A stretch of 64,000 bases of DNA from assembly GCA_008921705.1 (NCBI GenBank), contig VFFE01006811.1:291184-355183 (forward strand). The letters run 5' to 3'. Position numbers and translations under genes: made by a program. A model generated the notes under the pieces. It searched no databases. It was not told the origin of the DNA and saw only the letters and a program-made list of their open reading frames with translations. This document shows positions 11,874 through 24,836 of this stretch, piece after piece. Every line of letters starts with the position of its first letter. The stretch's first letter is position 1. Source of the stretch: Burhinus oedicnemus (lineage: Eukaryota > Chordata > Aves > Charadriiformes > Burhinidae).

Positions 11874-14800
11874 CAGACAAGGGAACAGCTGCATAACTTA
11901 TCCAAGCAAGCAAGACAGAAGAAAGGGAGTGTAGGTTAGATACGTGCCTCATTCAACATAGGATGTTTAATCATGAACACTCAGTTGTGGAGATGGACTC
12001 CTCCATGTGCAGCTGCTCCTCATAAGTGGGATTGTAGTTGAGATCTCCTCTATTTTAAGATTCGAATCAATTCACACATCCCCACCAACCTGTGAATAAC
12101 AGATTGTCTTTTGTAATAGTGCGGCTCAGGGGATGCCGAAAGGATCAGGTATTGATGGTTTTCTCGTACCTGATTAACCAAGCTTAAGACTCCACCTTAT
12201 ATCTCAGCAGTTTTGAGTATGTACATTTGGACAGAAGAAATTCAGGCACCAAGACTGGTATGTCTATATAGAGAAGTAAGGGCAGCCTGAACAGCGAGTG
12301 TGAGCACTGACTGTCTATGTTTAGCACTTCTCAGTGCAACAGTTCCTTAACTGTTTCGAACCACTCCAACTAGCTCTAGCACTGTGGACATAGGACAATC
12401 AGTTCCACTTGGCCTCAGTGGTCCTCACTTGGTTCTGATGCCTTTTTATTAGGCAGTGTAAAGATTCCTTAGGTAAATGTAGTTTTTTAGGATGCTTGTG
12501 ATGTCTAAACAGTGGTCAAAGGTACCCCAGGCATCACTAGCTTAGCTAAATTAATCTCTCTGCTCTTTGGAGCAAGTCAGGAAGCTGGAGAAGCAATTCA
12601 GATCCTTTTCTGCTTTCTATAAACTGCAGGGGGGAGCTGAAATGACTTGCCTCCTAACTTCACTGAATCCACTAAATGTCTGGATTTGGGCCCCAAAACC
12701 TCTTAGGGGTAATTTGCTTCCTCACACTAACACTGGGGATAAATGTATACCTAGGTATAAGAAGCAGAGTGACTGGGAGTAGAGCTGAGAATGAGTACTG
12801 TGAGTGTATTTAAGGATGAAATATTGTACCATTTGGCAATGAGGCCAGGGCTCTATCTCTGTGTCTTCACCAAGGAGAAAAGCCACTGGGATCTTTTTGA
12901 CTGTATGAGGGCTCATCATATTATTCCTTTTTAGAGTTTTCCTCTTCATTTACTCCAGTGCTGAAACCTGTTTCTTTTCCTTCGCAGAGCTGGAACACAA
13001 GATCCAGGTTTTTTTTCTTAAGGCATTTCTTACGAAATATGCTAATAATAGTTAAAAAAAAAAAATGTAGTGTAATCCCAGTAATTAAGTACTTATTATA
13101 ATTAGTCATTAAGAAAAAAGCTATAAATGTTCCTAGTAAGAACATTGCACAAAATATGGTTTAATTAACACAATGCTCCCTAATCCAGAATTGCAGGGTG
13201 TGGACCAAATATTCCACGCTACCCAAGCTGCATGTTCTGGACCTTCACCACGTTCAAAGCATCATCTTGGCAAATGGTACAGAATTTGCAATCCTGACTC
13301 AGCTCTTTTTAAGGACGGTGGTGAAAACTCCCACTGTTTTGTTGGGGTTTTTTGGTTTTGTTTTAATTTGGGTGGTTTTTCTTTTGCATGTTTCATAAAC
13401 TGTACCAATGCCTACAGCTAAAGGTAGAAATGGCAACCTGGCACCTTCTAAGGCAGTGCTTAACATTGAAAGCCTTGAAAGAACGCACTAATCACCTGTG
13501 TTACTTTTTCCAAGGAGGTGGCATCCCTAAACTCTCTTGTATGCAATGACTCTTTCATAAAGTTCCAGCTATGAAAAGTATGCATAGTCAAGAGAGACAA
13601 AGAAAATAATTAAAATCTTGCAGCAGTGCAGGTCAACAGCTCCCCATGGGCTGGGGCTGATGGCACTGGGCTGGGCTGGAACGGAGACCTGGGCCATGGG
13701 CAGGGTGGAGGAGGCCCCAGGAGGGGGTGGACAGGGACAATAAGGCCTATGGGTGCCCTCAGGATCCTGACAAAAAACAACTGCAGACCTCCATAGACCT
13801 CCTCCTGGTTTAGTTCCAGGATTTACAGCAGGGCCCATCCTCTGTGCTGCATTGACCTGCCTCCATGCAAACTAACACTCCACCATTCCTCTCCCACCTC
13901 ACACCTGGGAGGTTCAAATGGACAGGGAAAAGGAAACTAGACTGAAACATCTTCTGGAAACTTCACAACCCCAACAACAAGCATGAGGTGCAAAGAAAAA
14001 GGAACAGAAGTGAGTGCAAGGCTCTGAGTGATGAAGATGAAGGATCTTGCCCAGCCTGAACAGCCTTTATACTCAAACCTCAGTAAATTATTCAGTCTCA
14101 TTTGACCCCTCTGCTTCAATCATCATTTAGCTGACAGAATGATTCTGTAACACACACAGAGTTTTAGTCACTCACTCCTAATATTCCCCCAAATTAGTTT
14201 CACACTGGGAGACTTTACAGGTAGTATAATGACGCATATCATTATTAACCATTTCTGGGATGAACTTAAAAGTTTCCAGTTATCTCAAAATCACACCTCA
14301 GAATTCATGCTAGTAATCCAATAAACACCAGCCTTTTAGCAGCCACATGTTAGCTTCAACAGCATTGGGTTTCTATACTGACTGGGATGTTTGTCATTCT
14401 GCCACAGAGTTTTAAAAAAGAAAGTTGCATAAATCAAGGACAACTTTATAACCACTGAGGCTGAAAGCCTTCTACGTCCAGCAACAATGCTACTGATTCT
14501 ACTTTGACCTGACTTTGACAGGGAAAAGTATTTTTGCATATAATAAACAAAACTGCCATATTTTGAGGAAGGTCAGAAAACTTGACTGGCTTGACATAGC
14601 CACTGTGTAAAACAACTCTGTTTCAAAATTAGTTATCTTCTATTACCCGTATACATATATCATATTATATTTGTGATCCCCCCTAACTACTTCAAATCAC
14701 AACCAACATAAGTTTTTTTTCTCCACCTCTTTTAAAACACACTTTGGGTGGTTAGGGATCATCCCATAGTTTCTCCTAGATCAAACAGATGAAATAAGTT

Positions 14801-15704
14801 AAATCCTGTGCACTGGTGACTTGAGTGCTTTACCTGTGCTGTCAACAAATATGGGACTTGAGTGCCAAAGTTACAAAATAATAATTACAACATTTAAATT
14901 ATAGCAAGCATACAGCATGGCTTAAGCTGCATCCAAGTCTTGTTTTCAGGACACCTAGACTTTCTCCTAAGTCACTACAAAAGACTGTGACTTTCCAAAT
15001 TTGATTTACAATATCACAAAGATGAGGCATGAGAGACAGGCTGTACCAACTACATCATGGGGAGCTGGGGATCCTCAGGAGACAGATTTGAGGTTAAGTT
15101 TTAGAAATCTGCTCCAACAAAACGATCTCTAGGGTGAATGAACAAAGAACAAATTGTAAGAGGAAGTATCAGAAAAGGCAAAAAGACAGCTTGTGCATTA
15201 TGAGTAAGACTCATGACAGGAAAGCCACCAGTGAACGGTCACTTACATACGAAACTACTTACAGATACAGTCAAGGAAATCCTTCCCTCAGAATTGATCA
15301 TTTAGACATCCTGGCTTAACTGCAAAAAGAATGTAAGCTTAAAATCAAGCAGAACTTGCTTTTAGGGTTAAGGTATGCCTCGTGTTGGCCTTCAGTCAGA
15401 TGGGCCATGGCAGAAAGTGCACAATGGTGGCTAGTAGTTGTATTTAACATTAACAGACCCAGAGAAGAACAAAACCCCTCTGGCACTTGTGCACAACGGC
15501 TAATTAGACACTGATGGACAAAGACAATAAAATGAATTGTGCTATTTTCACACCAGTGTTATCTAGAAAGACTCTTTACCATGGCCTGAATTACTACACA
15601 GGGAGGAAGAAAACTACTTATACAGTCACATATAGGAGGATGTGTAGGTACTTAGTGCCCTGCTGGAATATGTTGGAATGCCAGAAGCTAAACTCCTTCA
15701 CTTG
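11874..15704. other. Intergenic DNA, no gene seen
   Basis: No supported gene. A G-rich patch at about 13620-13900 (CCAGGAGGGGGTGGACAGGG and similar) opens an 89-codon minus-strand frame with low-complexity proline-rich content, which is probably chance. The rest is AT-rich. Confidence 0.55.
15700..15704. repeat. Left target-site duplication of solo LTR
   Basis: ACTTG lies immediately before the LTR's TGTCATGG end. It is repeated exactly at 16433-16437 after the LTR's GGACA end. A 5-bp duplication fits retroviral-type integrase insertion. Confidence 0.88.
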
Positions 15705-16432
15705 TGTCATGGTTTAGGCCAGATTGGCCCAATCCGGTGGAACGACAGATGCTCTCTCTCTCTTGCTCTGCTCAGGAGGCAAGAAAGAGAGAGAAAAAGA
15801 GAGACTTAAGAGTTTAGAAGGAACTAAACTACTTTAATGAAATATTGATAATAAAATAATAAAAAGAAAAATAATGAAATATATACAAAACTGTATCAAG
15901 CTCTCAGGATGACAATCCCGTCACCAGCAGGCGCTGGGGAAGTCCCAGACTGGACTCAGTGACAGGCAGGAACTGGATTCTGGATCTGGATTCAGGATCG
16001 GGATCAAAGGCAGACAAACAGACAGAGTCCTCCCAGGATGCCGGCCATTGAAGAAAGAGAGCTGACCCTTTGATCCCTCAGCTTTTACACTGAGCATGAG
16101 GCAGATGGGATGGAATACCCTGTTGGTCAGGTTTGGGTCACCTGTCCTGTCCGCTCCTCCCCTCAGGTGTGACTCCTCTACGCTTTTCCACTTCCAACCC
16201 TCCAACGGAGCAAGTAACAAAGTTGGCTGCCCTTGGTTGTTATAGCAATAAGGATAAGCAGGAGCCTCTCTGCATCCCATTCCTTGGCATCAACTATAAC
16301 CATGGGTCTTATCACTCTGAGAGCGAACAGTTTTCTGCACAACACGCTGTTAATTTCAGCAGTTAGAAGAGGCCTAGCTAAAAAGTAAAGTTACTGAACA
16401 AAATTGGTCCTGTTTTACCTCAAACCAGGACA
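15705..16432 (-). mobile_element. Solo LTR of an endogenous retrovirus (728 bp)
   Basis: Complete LTR with TG..CA ends (TGTCATGGTTTAGG ... CAAACCAGGACA) and a perfect 5-bp target duplication ACTTG on both sides. Read on the minus strand, a TATA-like TGTAAAAG lies at 16082-16089. An ATTAAA-type poly(A) signal lies near 15830-15840, which gives the order U3-R-U5 in minus orientation. No internal retroviral coding sequence is next to it, so it is the product of LTR-LTR recombination. A second, truncated copy is at 33574-34063. Frames inside it are artefacts. Confidence 0.9.
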
Positions 16433-16437
16433 ACTTG
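16433..16437. repeat. Right target-site duplication of solo LTR
   Basis: ACTTG, identical to 15700-15704. Confidence 0.88.
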
Positions 16438-19400
16438 CTTAGAAGCACAGTTGCCTTGCTCAAGATGAATATGTGCCTGTCTGTTGTACTCTGAGATCCT
16501 GAAAGTCTTGGATTTGTGTGAACATCTACAGGTCACCTAAAATTAATTTAACACTAATCCATCATAAGTACTTTTCCTCATAAACATGTAGGTAGGTGTG
16601 TCTATATAAGTGATCTAAGTACCCAGGCAGGATGTGGCAATTGTAGATTTAATTATCTCTGCAAGAAGAGTTTAAATTCCCATTACCAAGAAAGCCTTAA
16701 CTATGAAACCAAAGTCACAAGCATGATTATGCTTATCTCACTGCTCTCCCTGCCCCGTTATTTAAGAGGTCCCGATGCAATTATAGTGTTCTTTTACTGT
16801 GACTCTTATCTCTCTTTCCCTTTAAGTGGTTTGTTATTATGCCTTTAAGACTGTAATTTAGTAATTTATAGTTTTTCTATTATACTATACCATAAGACTA
16901 AATCCAGCAGTTCCAGAATTGGTGGAAAACTGAGTTTTACGCTCTTCACTCTACACTCTGCTATTCCAACTCCTTTCACAAATCAGGGATCTAAATTGTC
17001 TTGCCTATTATTTTTAGGCTCCTGAAGCAATAAAATAGCAATAAGACAATGACCTCGCTGAGTAAGCAGTACAACATTTTGAGTTGTTATGCTGACAGCG
17101 TTGTTACACTGATCTCTGTGTTCTCAGGGAGCACATTTTTCAACAGAAGTAAATTTTACTGTCCATTTAGTCACTTGCTCAGTCATTTGAAAGAAGAACT
17201 TGTTCCCAGCACACTCTAAGAACTTGCTGGACTATGCCATGGTCAATTATTTTCAAACGGTTTTGTGGATAATTAAGATTCCCTCAGGTTCTACCCTTGG
17301 AGAAGGCCATTAAAGAAATAGATACACTGTGCCCTTCTGGAAAATACAAAGTCTGTAGGGAAAATAATCTGTTTTAATATAGAAAAACTATATCCTTCTA
17401 TACAGATATTCTAGCTTTGCAGGTTTTCCAACCAAATACCTTGATGTGTCAGTGAAATCATAGTTTTGGTATTCAGACTTCAATTTCTTCCTACCTTTAC
17501 ATATGGTCTTGTTATTTGAGACTAGACATCTCAGATGCTCAGCATGAATGGGCTCTACTCTGCCTAATAAATAGATGTAAAAACAGGCAGACAGTCCCTT
17601 TTAGGTCATCTTCAGTCCACACAGACACCTATAAAGAATTGTTTTCAGCAGCTGCCTAAAAGTAGGCACAGTGCAAGCGTTGAAGCTGAGACAACTAGAC
17701 TGCACCTTTGGTAGTTCCATTAACTTTTTGCCATTTCCAAAGCCCTGTGTTGGCTTCTAGCTTTCAGCCCAATTTCTTTCTTTGGAACCAGTCCAAACTC
17801 AGTGTAAATTCTCTTCTTTTATTGGCAAATTGTTATTGTTTGATGTTCTTCCTTATCATGCTCAGGACTGCAGAAAGAAAAGTCTTCTTATCACTACTTT
17901 CTACTCCATCATCGGTATCCCTCCTGTATTCAGTTCTTCCTTCCTGGGTTTTTGTCTTTGTTGAGGACTAAAAAAGAAAAATTCCTGTCCCATGGAAACT
18001 TTAATTTTTTTTTCTTAGTGTCTTGCAATACCAGTGGATTATTGTAGCCTGAAACGCTCCTTTTTCTTGCACATCTTTTTTGTTATTTATAAGTAGAGAT
18101 TTTTTTTTTAAAAAGCAAATTGTAAGCCAGAACAAATAGTGATTTATTTCCACTTCTATCCTCATTTTCCTAAATATTTGCTGTATATCAGTTACTTTTT
18201 TTATTGGAAATTGCCATTTTTTTAACAGCAATGCATCAGCAGATATTGCAAATATCCACCCTGATTCTCCTTTGTTACTAATTATGCTTATTTCCTTTCT
18301 TGTTCCTTCAGTTAACATAGAAAAAAATTGATCAGCATCCTCTTTACTACATTACATAGTACTATACTTTTATGCCTTTCTTTGTCTTCCTGATCAAATA
18401 AAGTGCATCCAGCCTTTCCATAGTGATCATGCATTCTTTTATCAGTCTTGGTCTCTCCTCTGCACTTTCTCCCGCTTGTGTGCATTCTTCTTACCCTGAT
18501 TACAGTCTTCCTAACTTCATTAACACCACATAAAAAGTATATTACTTTCTTTGTAACACAACCTTTTTCTAAAAACATCCCAGAATAAGGGCGGGTTTGG
18601 GTTTGCTTGGTTGTGGGGTTTTTTTACCTGTGTATAAAAGTCTCAGATTATTGAGCCATACTGAGATACTTAAATTCTTCATAAATATTACACTTTACTG
18701 ATTTCTAAAGATTTCTGATCGTTTCTGTAGTTTAGTAGGATTTTGCATTGCAATCCTCTCTGCTATAGTCCTCTCATAGGTGAAGTGTAGTCATTCTGTT
18801 GGATAAAATAGATAAAATTACACTAGCTGTTTGCTGTGGCTTTAAGTTCACAGTCCTCTGTCTCCCTAGAGAACTGACCATACATCCTCTGCTACTTATT
18901 TCTCCTTTACTGCTCCTTCCCCACCTGCAAATATACATGTATTGCTGCCTACCCCGTTGAACTTAGGGCCATGCACTTTCATGTCTCAGCCTTGGCTGGA
19001 TGAAATAGTGGTGAAGAAGAGGACTACAGGGCCCCTTCACCTTACCTCAGTGTCTCCTTCTTTCCTCAGCTGTTCAATCTGCTCAGTGTTCTCGTTTAGC
19101 CAAGGAAAAGTCTTCTCACTTCAAGAGTCATTTAAGCATTTGCAGGTCCAGAAAGCTTGTTCTACAGTGCATTCCTGACAGCATACAAGGAGGTCAAACC
19201 TTTCTAAATCCCTAAACTTACATTTGCAGATCACCTTGTAGTCAGCATTTTCTCATGAGGAACACGGTCTCCATATACTATTACAGACTCACTCAAAACT
19301 CACCTGAATTCAGGGCTTGATGGAAGAACCACCCTAAAAAAGGATTACCTTTGTTGCCCTTTGCACAACCCTACAGCTTTGCACATTGCACAATCCTACA

Positions 19401-19754
19401 GCTTGCTGTTCTCAAAGAGCAAGACTATAGTCCACTGAGAAAGACTTGAATGCATCTTTCCAAGTCTTTATCTAGGATTCTAATTTTCTAAGAAGTTATG
19501 GTCAAATTATGAAGTCAGCCCAATTAAAGTCTGGGTGAGGTTTTTTTCTATTGATAAGAACACCAAATGGTTGAACTCATTGTTTACAATGGAACTCCAA
19601 ATCTGTATTCAGTCAGAATTTGTTTCTGGATCTTGGACAAGGGACTTATTCCACAAGTTTAATATTCTTAATCAGAAAAAAAAAATAGATCTTCCCCCAA
19701 ATTACAGTGATGTTCTAAGGACTAATTTCTTAAAAGTTTTTGTGACCTTCTGTG
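16438..19754. other. Intergenic DNA, no gene seen
   Basis: AT-rich with T-rich stretches (17950-18600). No exon, RNA gene or recognisable repeat. Frames of up to 105 codons here are low-complexity and unconserved as far as I can tell. Confidence 0.55.
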
Positions 19755-21534
19755 AGACCTTTAGAAAGAGGAAGACTAGGGAAAATGTGGGCCCTCTCAG
19801 GAAGGAAATGGGAAACCTGGTCACCTGGGCCATGAAGAAGGCTGAGGTACTCAATGACTTTTTTGCCTCAGTCTTCACTGGTAAAGGTTCTAACCACACT
19901 GCTCAAGTTGCAGAAGGTAAAGGTAGGGACTGGGAGAATTAAGTACTGTCCACTGCAGGAGAAGACCAGGTCCGAGACCAGCTGAGGAACCTGAAGGTGC
20001 ACAAGTCCATGGGACCTGATGAGATTCATCCACGGGTCCTGAAAGAACTGGCAGATTAAGTTGCCAAGCCACTATCCATCATATTTGAGAAGTCGTGGCA
20101 GTTTGGTGAAGTTCCTGCTGACTGGAAAAGGGGAAACATAACTCCCATTTTTAAAAAGGGAAAAAAAGAAGACCCGGGGAACTACAGGCCGGTCACTCTC
20201 ACCTCTATGCCCAGCAAGATCATGGAGCAGATCCTCCTGGAAACTCTGATAAGGCACTTGGAAAATAAGGAGGTGATTGGTGGCAGCCAACATGGATTCA
20301 CTAAGGGCAAATTGAGCCTGACAAACTTGGTTGCCTTCTACAACGAGGTTACAGCGTTGGTGGACAAGGGGAGAGCAACAGATGTCATCTACCTGGACTT
20401 GTGCAAAGCACTTGACACTGTCCTGCATGACATCCTGGTCTCTAAATTGGAGAGACATGGATTTGAACGATGGACCACTTGGTGGATAAGGAACTGGCCA
20501 GATGGTCGTACTCAAAGAGTTGCAGTCAACGGCTCAATGTCCAAGTGGCGAGCAGTGACGAGTGGTGTTCCTCAGGGGTCGGTACTGGGACCGGTACTAT
20601 TAAACATCTTTGCTGGTGACTAAGTGGGTGAGACTGAGTGCACCCTCAGCAAGTTTGCTGATGACACCAAGCTGTGTGGAACGGTCAACACGCTGGAGGG
20701 AAGGAATGCCATTCAGAGGAACCTGGAAAGGCTTAAGAGGTGGGCCCGTGCAAACCTCACAAAGTTCAGCAAGGCCAAGTACAAGGTCCTGCACATGGGT
20801 CAGGGCAATCCCATGCACAAATAAAGGCTGGGAGGAGAATGGATCAAAAGCAGCCCTAAAGAGAAGGACTTGGGGCTGTTGGTGGATCAGAAGCTCCACA
20901 TGAGCCGGCAATGCATGCTCACAGCCCAGAAGGCCAACGGTATCCTGGGCTGTATCAAAAGAAGCATGGCCAGCAGATCAAGGGAGGTGATTCTGCCCCT
21001 CTACTTCACTCTCATGAGACCCCACCTGGAATACTGTGTCCAGCTCTGGAGCCCCCAAGATAAGAAGGACATGGACCTCTTGGAGCAGGTCCAGAGGAGA
21101 GCCACAAAGATGATCAGAGGGCTGGAGCACCTCTCCTATGAATACAGGCTGAGAGAGTTGGGGTTGTTCAGCCTGGAGAAGAGAAGGCTCCGGGGAGATC
21201 TTATAGCAGCCTTCCAGTGTCTGAAAGGGGTCTACAAGAAAGCTTGAGAGGAACTTTTTACAAGGGCATGTAGTCATAGGACAAGGGGTAATGGCTTCAA
21301 ACTGGAAGATTTAGAATAGGTATTAGGAAGAAATTTTTCACTGTGAGGGTGGTGAGACACTGGCACAGGTTGCCCAGGGAAGTTGCAGATGCCCCATCCC
21401 TGGAAGTGTTCAAGGCCGGGCTGGATGAGGCTTTGATCAACCTGGTCTGGAGGTGTCCTTGCCCATGGCAGGGGTTATGGAACTAGATGATCTTTAAAGT
21501 CCCTTCCAACCTAACCCATTCTATGATTCTATGA
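19755..21534 (+). mobile_element. CR1 LINE, 5'-truncated, with broken reverse transcriptase ORF2
   Basis: The longest CR1 copy here, about 1.8 kb. In order: the linker before RT ('[14 protein letters not shown]', about 19840-19880), RT motifs ('[15 protein letters not shown]', '[13 protein letters not shown]', '[13 protein letters not shown]', '[17 protein letters not shown]'), the catalytic 'FADD' box (about 20655-20666), and the C-terminal domain ('[11 protein letters not shown]', '[17 protein letters not shown]'). The 3' UTR and an ATTCTATG-type tail end at about 21534. A stop in 'GGCAGATTAAGTTGCC' (about 20055), a deletion with stops around 20618-20640 just before the FADD box, and later stops make it non-functional. 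It is younger than the CR1s at 23006-24137 and 45765-46560. Confidence 0.95.
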
Positions 21535-22833
21535 GTATGCTTAATTAATGACTATTATCATCATATATTCACCTGAAGGTGGAGAAATTGTAAGTGCTTT
21601 TAAAAACAACTAGTTTCTTTGAAGGGAATAAAATAAGAATGTTGACTTCTAAATACAAAGTCTATGTATGATAGATTTAAAGAGGCCACAGCGCAAAGGA
21701 TATGGCTAAGAGGCAAGTGGTTACACATATTGCAGATGTGGGTTACAAGCATTTAGATGGTGATGGTCACACATTTGTTAATTAAATGGCGAGACAATTT
21801 ATGTCAGATGGTCAGCTTGAACACCATTCCTGAGCGATGAGTGTCCCTTCAGCAGATGTACAGCTTAATAACTGCTGCAATTCAGAACTGAAAAATGACC
21901 TTCTCCTGGGCAGCAAAGGGTTTCTGCACAGGGAGGAGCACACTGAGGTGTCTCTTTTGTAACAGAAGATCTCCTAGAAAACTAGTTCAGCATATACATA
22001 CAAAAATAATACTTGAGCATTCATTTCTTCATAGGCTGTGTTATTTTAAGCATTCATTTTCTGTCACCAGGTAGTTGTTCTCAGCCCTCGATCTGTCCCT
22101 TCTGCTGGGTCATTACAACAAAACCCCGTTTTTCCTGGGTTAGTTTCCAGCTGGGTATGTTCCCTAATACAGTGAACTTGAAGCAGTACAGAGGGAACAC
22201 ACAGGATGGTAAGACTGTACGAGCTGCTTAATTAGTTTAAATGCATATCTAATATTTATGCCAAATATCTAAACACGGCCTCCGGCAGCTGGACAGGCAA
22301 GTTAACCCCATCCTCACAGTGAGGTTTGAAACATAGTATAGATACTTGTAAGGCTTCTTCAGAGTCAAACAGAATCAATAGGGAGTTTCTAGACATCTCC
22401 TGGGAGGATACCCACATTCTGACAATTCATTTTAAACATGGCTTCATCACTCACTATTGGTTAAACAGTAGTTTTATCACAGCTCATATAAAAGGCAACA
22501 TTTTGTTGCAGTCCTAAGGATCAGATCTAGAATGAGATTTGGATCCAAAGTATCACCACCTGTTTCCTATCTCCACCTAGGGAACAAAAAAACCCATATA
22601 TGTTGTAGACGATTGTTTTGGTCATATTCACAAGGCCAAACTCCTGCTCATGCTGCCACGGTTAATCTACCAGCTCAAATTGCTCAGCCCAAGTATATCG
22701 GAACTCAGGATTGAACTGACTCAGCAATAATTTCTGTCAGGTGAAATATAGCTGCATGAGCCAGTGTCAAAGTTTGATATAGTAAAAATGACAGCCCCAG
22801 AAACTGTTATCTACACAGCAAGAGGATTTATAG
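21535..22833. other. Intergenic DNA, no gene seen
   Basis: No exon or repeat recognised. The frames are under 75 codons. Confidence 0.55.
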
Positions 22834-22927
22834 TAAAAAAACAAAATAAATAAAATAAAGTAAAATAAAATAATAAAATAAAATAAAATAAAACAAAATA
22901 AAATAAAATAAAATAAAATAAAATAAA
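22834..22927. repeat. (TAAAA)n microsatellite
   Basis: About 94 bp of tandem TAAAA/AAATA pentamers with a few interruptions (AAACA, TAATA, AAAGT). It opens a low-complexity Tyr/Phe/Ile minus-strand frame that is not a gene. Confidence 0.95.
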
Positions 22928-23005
22928 TGAAAAGTGCTCCAAAAACCAAAGACTGAAATAGAGGATAGGATTGAGTTGTTAACGGTGTATATATTACAGT
23001 GTCAT

Positions 23006-24137
23006 TCAAGCTGTGAAAAAGCTGTGGAAAATGGTGTCAAAAGCCTTATGAAAGTTAAGGTGTCTGATATCCACTGCTCTTCTCGTGTCCCCACAGCCAG
23101 CCATTTCATCATATAAGGCAGTCAAGTTGGTCGAGAATGACCTGTCCTTGGTAAATTTGTGCTTACTGTTCCTGAAGGACTTTCTTGTCTTTCCAGTGCT
23201 TGTAAATGGATTGCAGAAGTACCTGATGTCCAGATTGAGATAAGGTAGACCAGCCTTTCTGCCCTGGAGCCTCCCTTTTGCCACTCTTAAAGATGAGCAT
23301 AATATTCACCTTTTTCTAGTCAAGGACTTCCTCTAATCACTATGATTTTTTTGTAGGTAACCGACAGTCATTCTGCAATCATACTTCAGTGAATACCATC
23401 TAGCCCACGGTTGTGAATACACTCAGCTTTTTTAAGTAGTTTTTAATTTGTTGCATCTCCACTGTTGGATAGCCTCCTTCCCAATCTCCTATAGGCAGTG
23501 ATCTGGAAGCAGTCTTTGTGGTGACTGGGACAAAAATTTCAATGAGTACTTCAGCCTTTTCAGTATCACCTGTCACCAAATTGACTCTCCCATTCACCAG
23601 TGAAAACACATCTCTAAACTTCCTTTTGCTACTGCCATGCCTGTAGAAGCCCTTCTTGCTACGTCCTTGGTTAGGTCTAGCTCCAGCTGAGCTTTGACTT
23701 TTCTGATGTTTTCATGAAATGCCTGAAGAACACTCAGTTGTATTGCTGTCCTTGTATCCACTTCTTCTACGCTTTGTACGGAGTAGTTCATTATGAAGTT
23801 CCTTGCTTTGCTGAGCTGGAGTACTGTCAAAATTCTCCCTCTTTCTAGAAAATGGTTGTGTGTGGAGATGTTCTTGAGCTCTTAGTAAGTTTTCTTTAAA
23901 AGTTAGCCAGATGTCTGGAGTGTGTTTTCCCTTCATTACAGCCTCTCATTGGATTCTGCTTGGAAGTTTCCTAAATTAGCTTAAGTGAATTGTCCTGAGG
24001 TCCACAATCCTCACTGCTGCTTCTCTTCCTCACCTTCCTCTGGATTTTGAACTCAACTATCTCATGGTCACTATAGTGCACACTACCATCTACAACCACA
24101 TTTACCACCAATTTTTGTGGGCAGAATGTCAAATAGA
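23006..24137 (-). mobile_element. Old CR1 LINE, endonuclease C-terminus to RT start
   Basis: Read on the minus strand from right to left. The end of the APE-type endonuclease domain is at about 24050-24090 ('YSDHEIVEFKI', keeping the catalytic Asp-His pair). The linker follows ('IRKVKAQLELDLTKDVA', about 23690). Then come 'LVTGDTEKAEVL' (about 23550) and the first RT block ('KDRSFSTNLTALYDEMAG', 'AVDIRHLNFHKAFDTIFHS', about 23040-23160). Frameshifts and stops are frequent, so it is older than the CR1 at 19755. It stops at the edge of the LTR-like block at 24138. Confidence 0.85.
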
Positions 24138-24836
24138 TGTCACAAAAATTTCAAAACTGGCCCGTGCCAACAGAGGAGAGAGGTTAGGACACAAAGTATA
24201 GAATTACAAGAGTAATTATTTATTCATGTGCATGAGGTGTCCCATTCAAATTGAGGCACACCAAATGCGGTTTTACACATGGTTCTTACACTGTTCAAGG
24301 ATTCAGGTCCAAGATTATTTGACCAATCACTACTTAACACATACATACTAATATTTTTTAAAGCAACTATTTATCTTTGGTGTCACTATCCATCTGCTTC
24401 TTTCTTGATCTAGATGTGCCTGGAGTCGGTCTTGCTACCGTTGCTTATCTATGATGCCAGATCATAGGAGGGTTTCACAGAAGTGTTGGAGGGTGTGGTG
24501 TTATTTCAGTTGGCTTTAAAAGTCCAAGAAATAAAGGTCCTTATGCTCAGGGTGGGGGCTGTCCTCCTTGTTGTGATGAGCTGGGGCCCTTTAGTTATCC
24601 TGACTTAACCCCATCTTTGCAGTATTCAATGTAAACTATATCTCTCTTAAGAAAGCTAATGCAATTTCATACTAACAAGAAAGTTTATACAATTTCATAT
24701 GATTAATTTGTACAATAGCCTGTCTGGCTTCTCTAACGTTTATACTAGAAATTTTTTACCAACAGGATCTAAAGATTTCTCGTATTGTTTGCACAATACT
24801 ATCTTTCCCTCCCACCAAAATCGTCCCATGGGGACA
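24138..24836 (-). mobile_element. Probable ERV LTR (about 700 bp), minus orientation
   Basis: A block with TG..CA ends (TGTCACAAAAATTTC ... CCATGGGGACA) directly adjoins the old CR1. The minus strand has AATAAA (from TTTATT at 24219-24224) about 85 bp before its 3' end, as in an R region. Style and length fit an avian LTR. I could not find a target-site duplication (AATAGA on the left, TGAATT on the right), so identity and borders are uncertain. It could be a decayed copy or only partly LTR. Confidence 0.48.

Noticed and set aside
15921..16366. Frames of 119 (minus) and 77 (plus) codons
   Set aside because: They lie inside a solo LTR with defined ends and target duplication. LTRs of this type are non-coding.
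20072..20515. 147-codon minus-strand frame
   Set aside because: Antisense shadow of the CR1 reverse transcriptase on the plus strand.
22767..23009. 80-codon Phe/Ile/Tyr-rich minus-strand frame suggesting a membrane protein
   Set aside because: It is the translation of the TAAAA microsatellite.
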